Origin: Cynocephalus volans
Lineage: Eukaryota; Chordata; Mammalia; Dermoptera; Cynocephalidae
Reading direction: 5' to 3'
Length of the DNA: 64,000 nucleotides
NCBI RefSeq assembly: GCF_027409185.1
Contig: NC_084478.1
Coordinates: 80,645,624-80,709,623, forward strand
In this document: one piece after another, positions 62,870 through 64,000 of the stretch
How the letters are laid out: each line of letters starts with the position of its first letter
How positions within the stretch are numbered: the stretch's first letter is position 1
The notes under the pieces: model-generated
What the model was told of the DNA's origin: nothing
The model's database searches: none
Seen by the model: only the letters and a program-made list of their open reading frames with translations
Program-made: the position numbers and the translations under genes

Positions 62870-63395
62870 TCTCCACAGAAGACTCAGTGAGGACTGGAGG
62901 ACTCTGCAAACCTCCATCTTCAGCCTCAGCCCCTCCACCTGGACACCCCAGCTTCCTTCACTTCAATTGTCTCCTGCTCCCACCCCTTCCTTCCCTTCCA
63001 TTCTGGCAAAACTGAACAATGGCGCCTTCCTCTGCCTTCTATACCCTGTGCTCAAGCCTCTCTTACACCACTAGCATGAAGAATTCCTGCCTCTCACCAG
63101 CCCACCAGACCTTTCCCTTTCCTCACTTGCTCTGATCCTTGACTCTGCTAGTCTAAGAAAATTTCTTGGGCCATGGGTTTCCCTTCCTAACCTTGTCCCA
63201 CAGATGTACTTACCCTTAACTCCCAAAAGGACGAGGATGAGCTGCATTGAATGTTAAGGTATGCAATTCAAGAAGACCCCAGCACTTTCCATGGGCTATA
63301 AAACAGATTGAGCTGGGGCTGGGAGGCATGGGTGCTTGTTGGCAACTGGGCTGTTTTCCACATCACTCCTTAATGCTTTGAAGGAGGAAAGGGAA
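62870..63395. other. intronic, nothing recognised
   Basis: No supported exon or repeat. Confidence 0.35.
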
Positions 63396-63404
63396 GAAGT
63401 TAGG

Positions 63405-63505
63405 AAACTGATATTTATCAAATGCCTACTGGGTGCTTGTCCTCATGCTAGGGGCCTGCATAAGTTGTGTCATCCATTGTCACAACAACTTGGTGAGGTG
63501 GTAAT
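63405..63505 (-). repeat. MIR/L2 fragment
   Basis: GATATTTATCAAATGCCTAC TGGGTGC, then CATTGTCACAACAACTTGGT: antisense MIR-like. Confidence 0.5.
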
Positions 63506-63654
63506 GTTATTCAAGTTGTTTGTGGTGTCCCTGTTTCCCTGTGAACTCTGTGAGGACATGGGACATGCTGTCTTCGACTTTGCACCTGATAGAACATGGG
63601 GTTTGTGCTCAATACATAGTTGTCAAAGTGAATTGTTGACACCATAAGTTGTGC

Positions 63655-63850
63655 TGAGGCAGTGTGGCCTAGGAGAATAAGGCCAGGATTTGTGGTCTTC
63701 ATGACCTGTGTGACATTGGGCAAGCTATTTCATTTTTCTGAGCCTCAGTTTCTTCATGTGTAAAATGGGGATAATGACACCTACATCCCAGGGGGTTGTG
63801 AGCATGTGCAGGTGCCTTGGTAAACTCCAAAACACTGTCCAAATTGTTGG
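63655..63850 (+). repeat. MIR SINE
   Basis: GTGTGACATTGGGCAAGCTA, then CTGAGCCTCAGTTTCTTCAT and GTGTAAAATGGGGATAATGA: sense MIR. Confidence 0.85.
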
Positions 63851-63973
63851 GGTGAGGTGGAGCATCACATGTACTTTGAGCTAGGGTTTTAGTTGTCCAA
63901 TTATTGTCTAGATCTGTAGTTCCCAAGTGCAAATTGATGCTCACCTTTCACAAAGTTTCCACTCTTCTGAGTT

Positions 63974-64000
63974 AAAAAAAAAAGAAAAAGAAAAAGAAAA
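63974..64000 (+). repeat. A-rich (AAAAAG)n at window end
   Basis: A run of A with G every sixth base reaches the last base. It may be a retrotransposon tail or a simple repeat; the window edge prevents a decision. Confidence 0.7.

Overview
This is a window of a placental-mammal nuclear genome, very probably from the X chromosome. It is mostly non-coding and repeat-rich, with spliced genes, CpG-island promoters, L1/L2/MIR/MaLR/hAT repeats and tRNA-derived SINEs. No Alu or B1 elements were seen. The SINEs (32609-32792, 37081-37121, 58153-58298) have a tRNA-Ile-like head, and one is dimeric. As I remember the CYN SINEs of colugos (Dermoptera), this matches, so a colugo is my best guess at the source. 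That is an inference from memory, not a search result.

Two host genes are supported. The first is a complete CXorf49-like gene on the minus strand (coding 11744 to 8305). I could assemble five coding exons with consensus splice sites into a 526-residue protein. It has a 3'UTR intron one base after the stop and an ATTAAA poly(A) signal near 8040. The second is coding exon 1 of NHSL2 on the plus strand (20668-20947, donor at 20948), inside a CpG island. The two genes are head-to-head with about 9 kb between their starts, as I recall for human Xq13.1. Everything from 20948 to the window end appears to be NHSL2 intron 1; I could not find exon 2.

Layout: 1-2500, decayed class I endogenous retrovirus (integrase, possible env remnant, LTR-like end). 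2640-5340, old L1 fragment, a young 5'-truncated L1 and a MaLR-like LTR. 5345-8020, no recognisable gene. 8020-12050, CXorf49 and its GC-rich promoter. 12100-20100, repeats, a G-rich minisatellite and a long (GA)n tract. 20130-21500, NHSL2 CpG island and exon 1. 23778-30564, a full-length L1 with both ORFs open and a perfect 17-bp target-site duplication, antisense to NHSL2. 30600-64000, intron with many MIR, L2-like, MER5-like, MaLR and tRNA-SINE insertions.

The most interesting signals are small. Two tailless tRNA-related insertions have perfect target-site duplications. One is a 41-nt 5' fragment of the SINE (37081-37121), ending in the anticodon loop. The other is a 55-nt 5' leader/exon/partial-intron fragment of pre-tRNA-Tyr(GTA) (43496-43550). 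Together with the intact L1, they suggest L1-driven retroposition of broken tRNA-like RNAs. All family names rest on recognition by eye; no database search was run.
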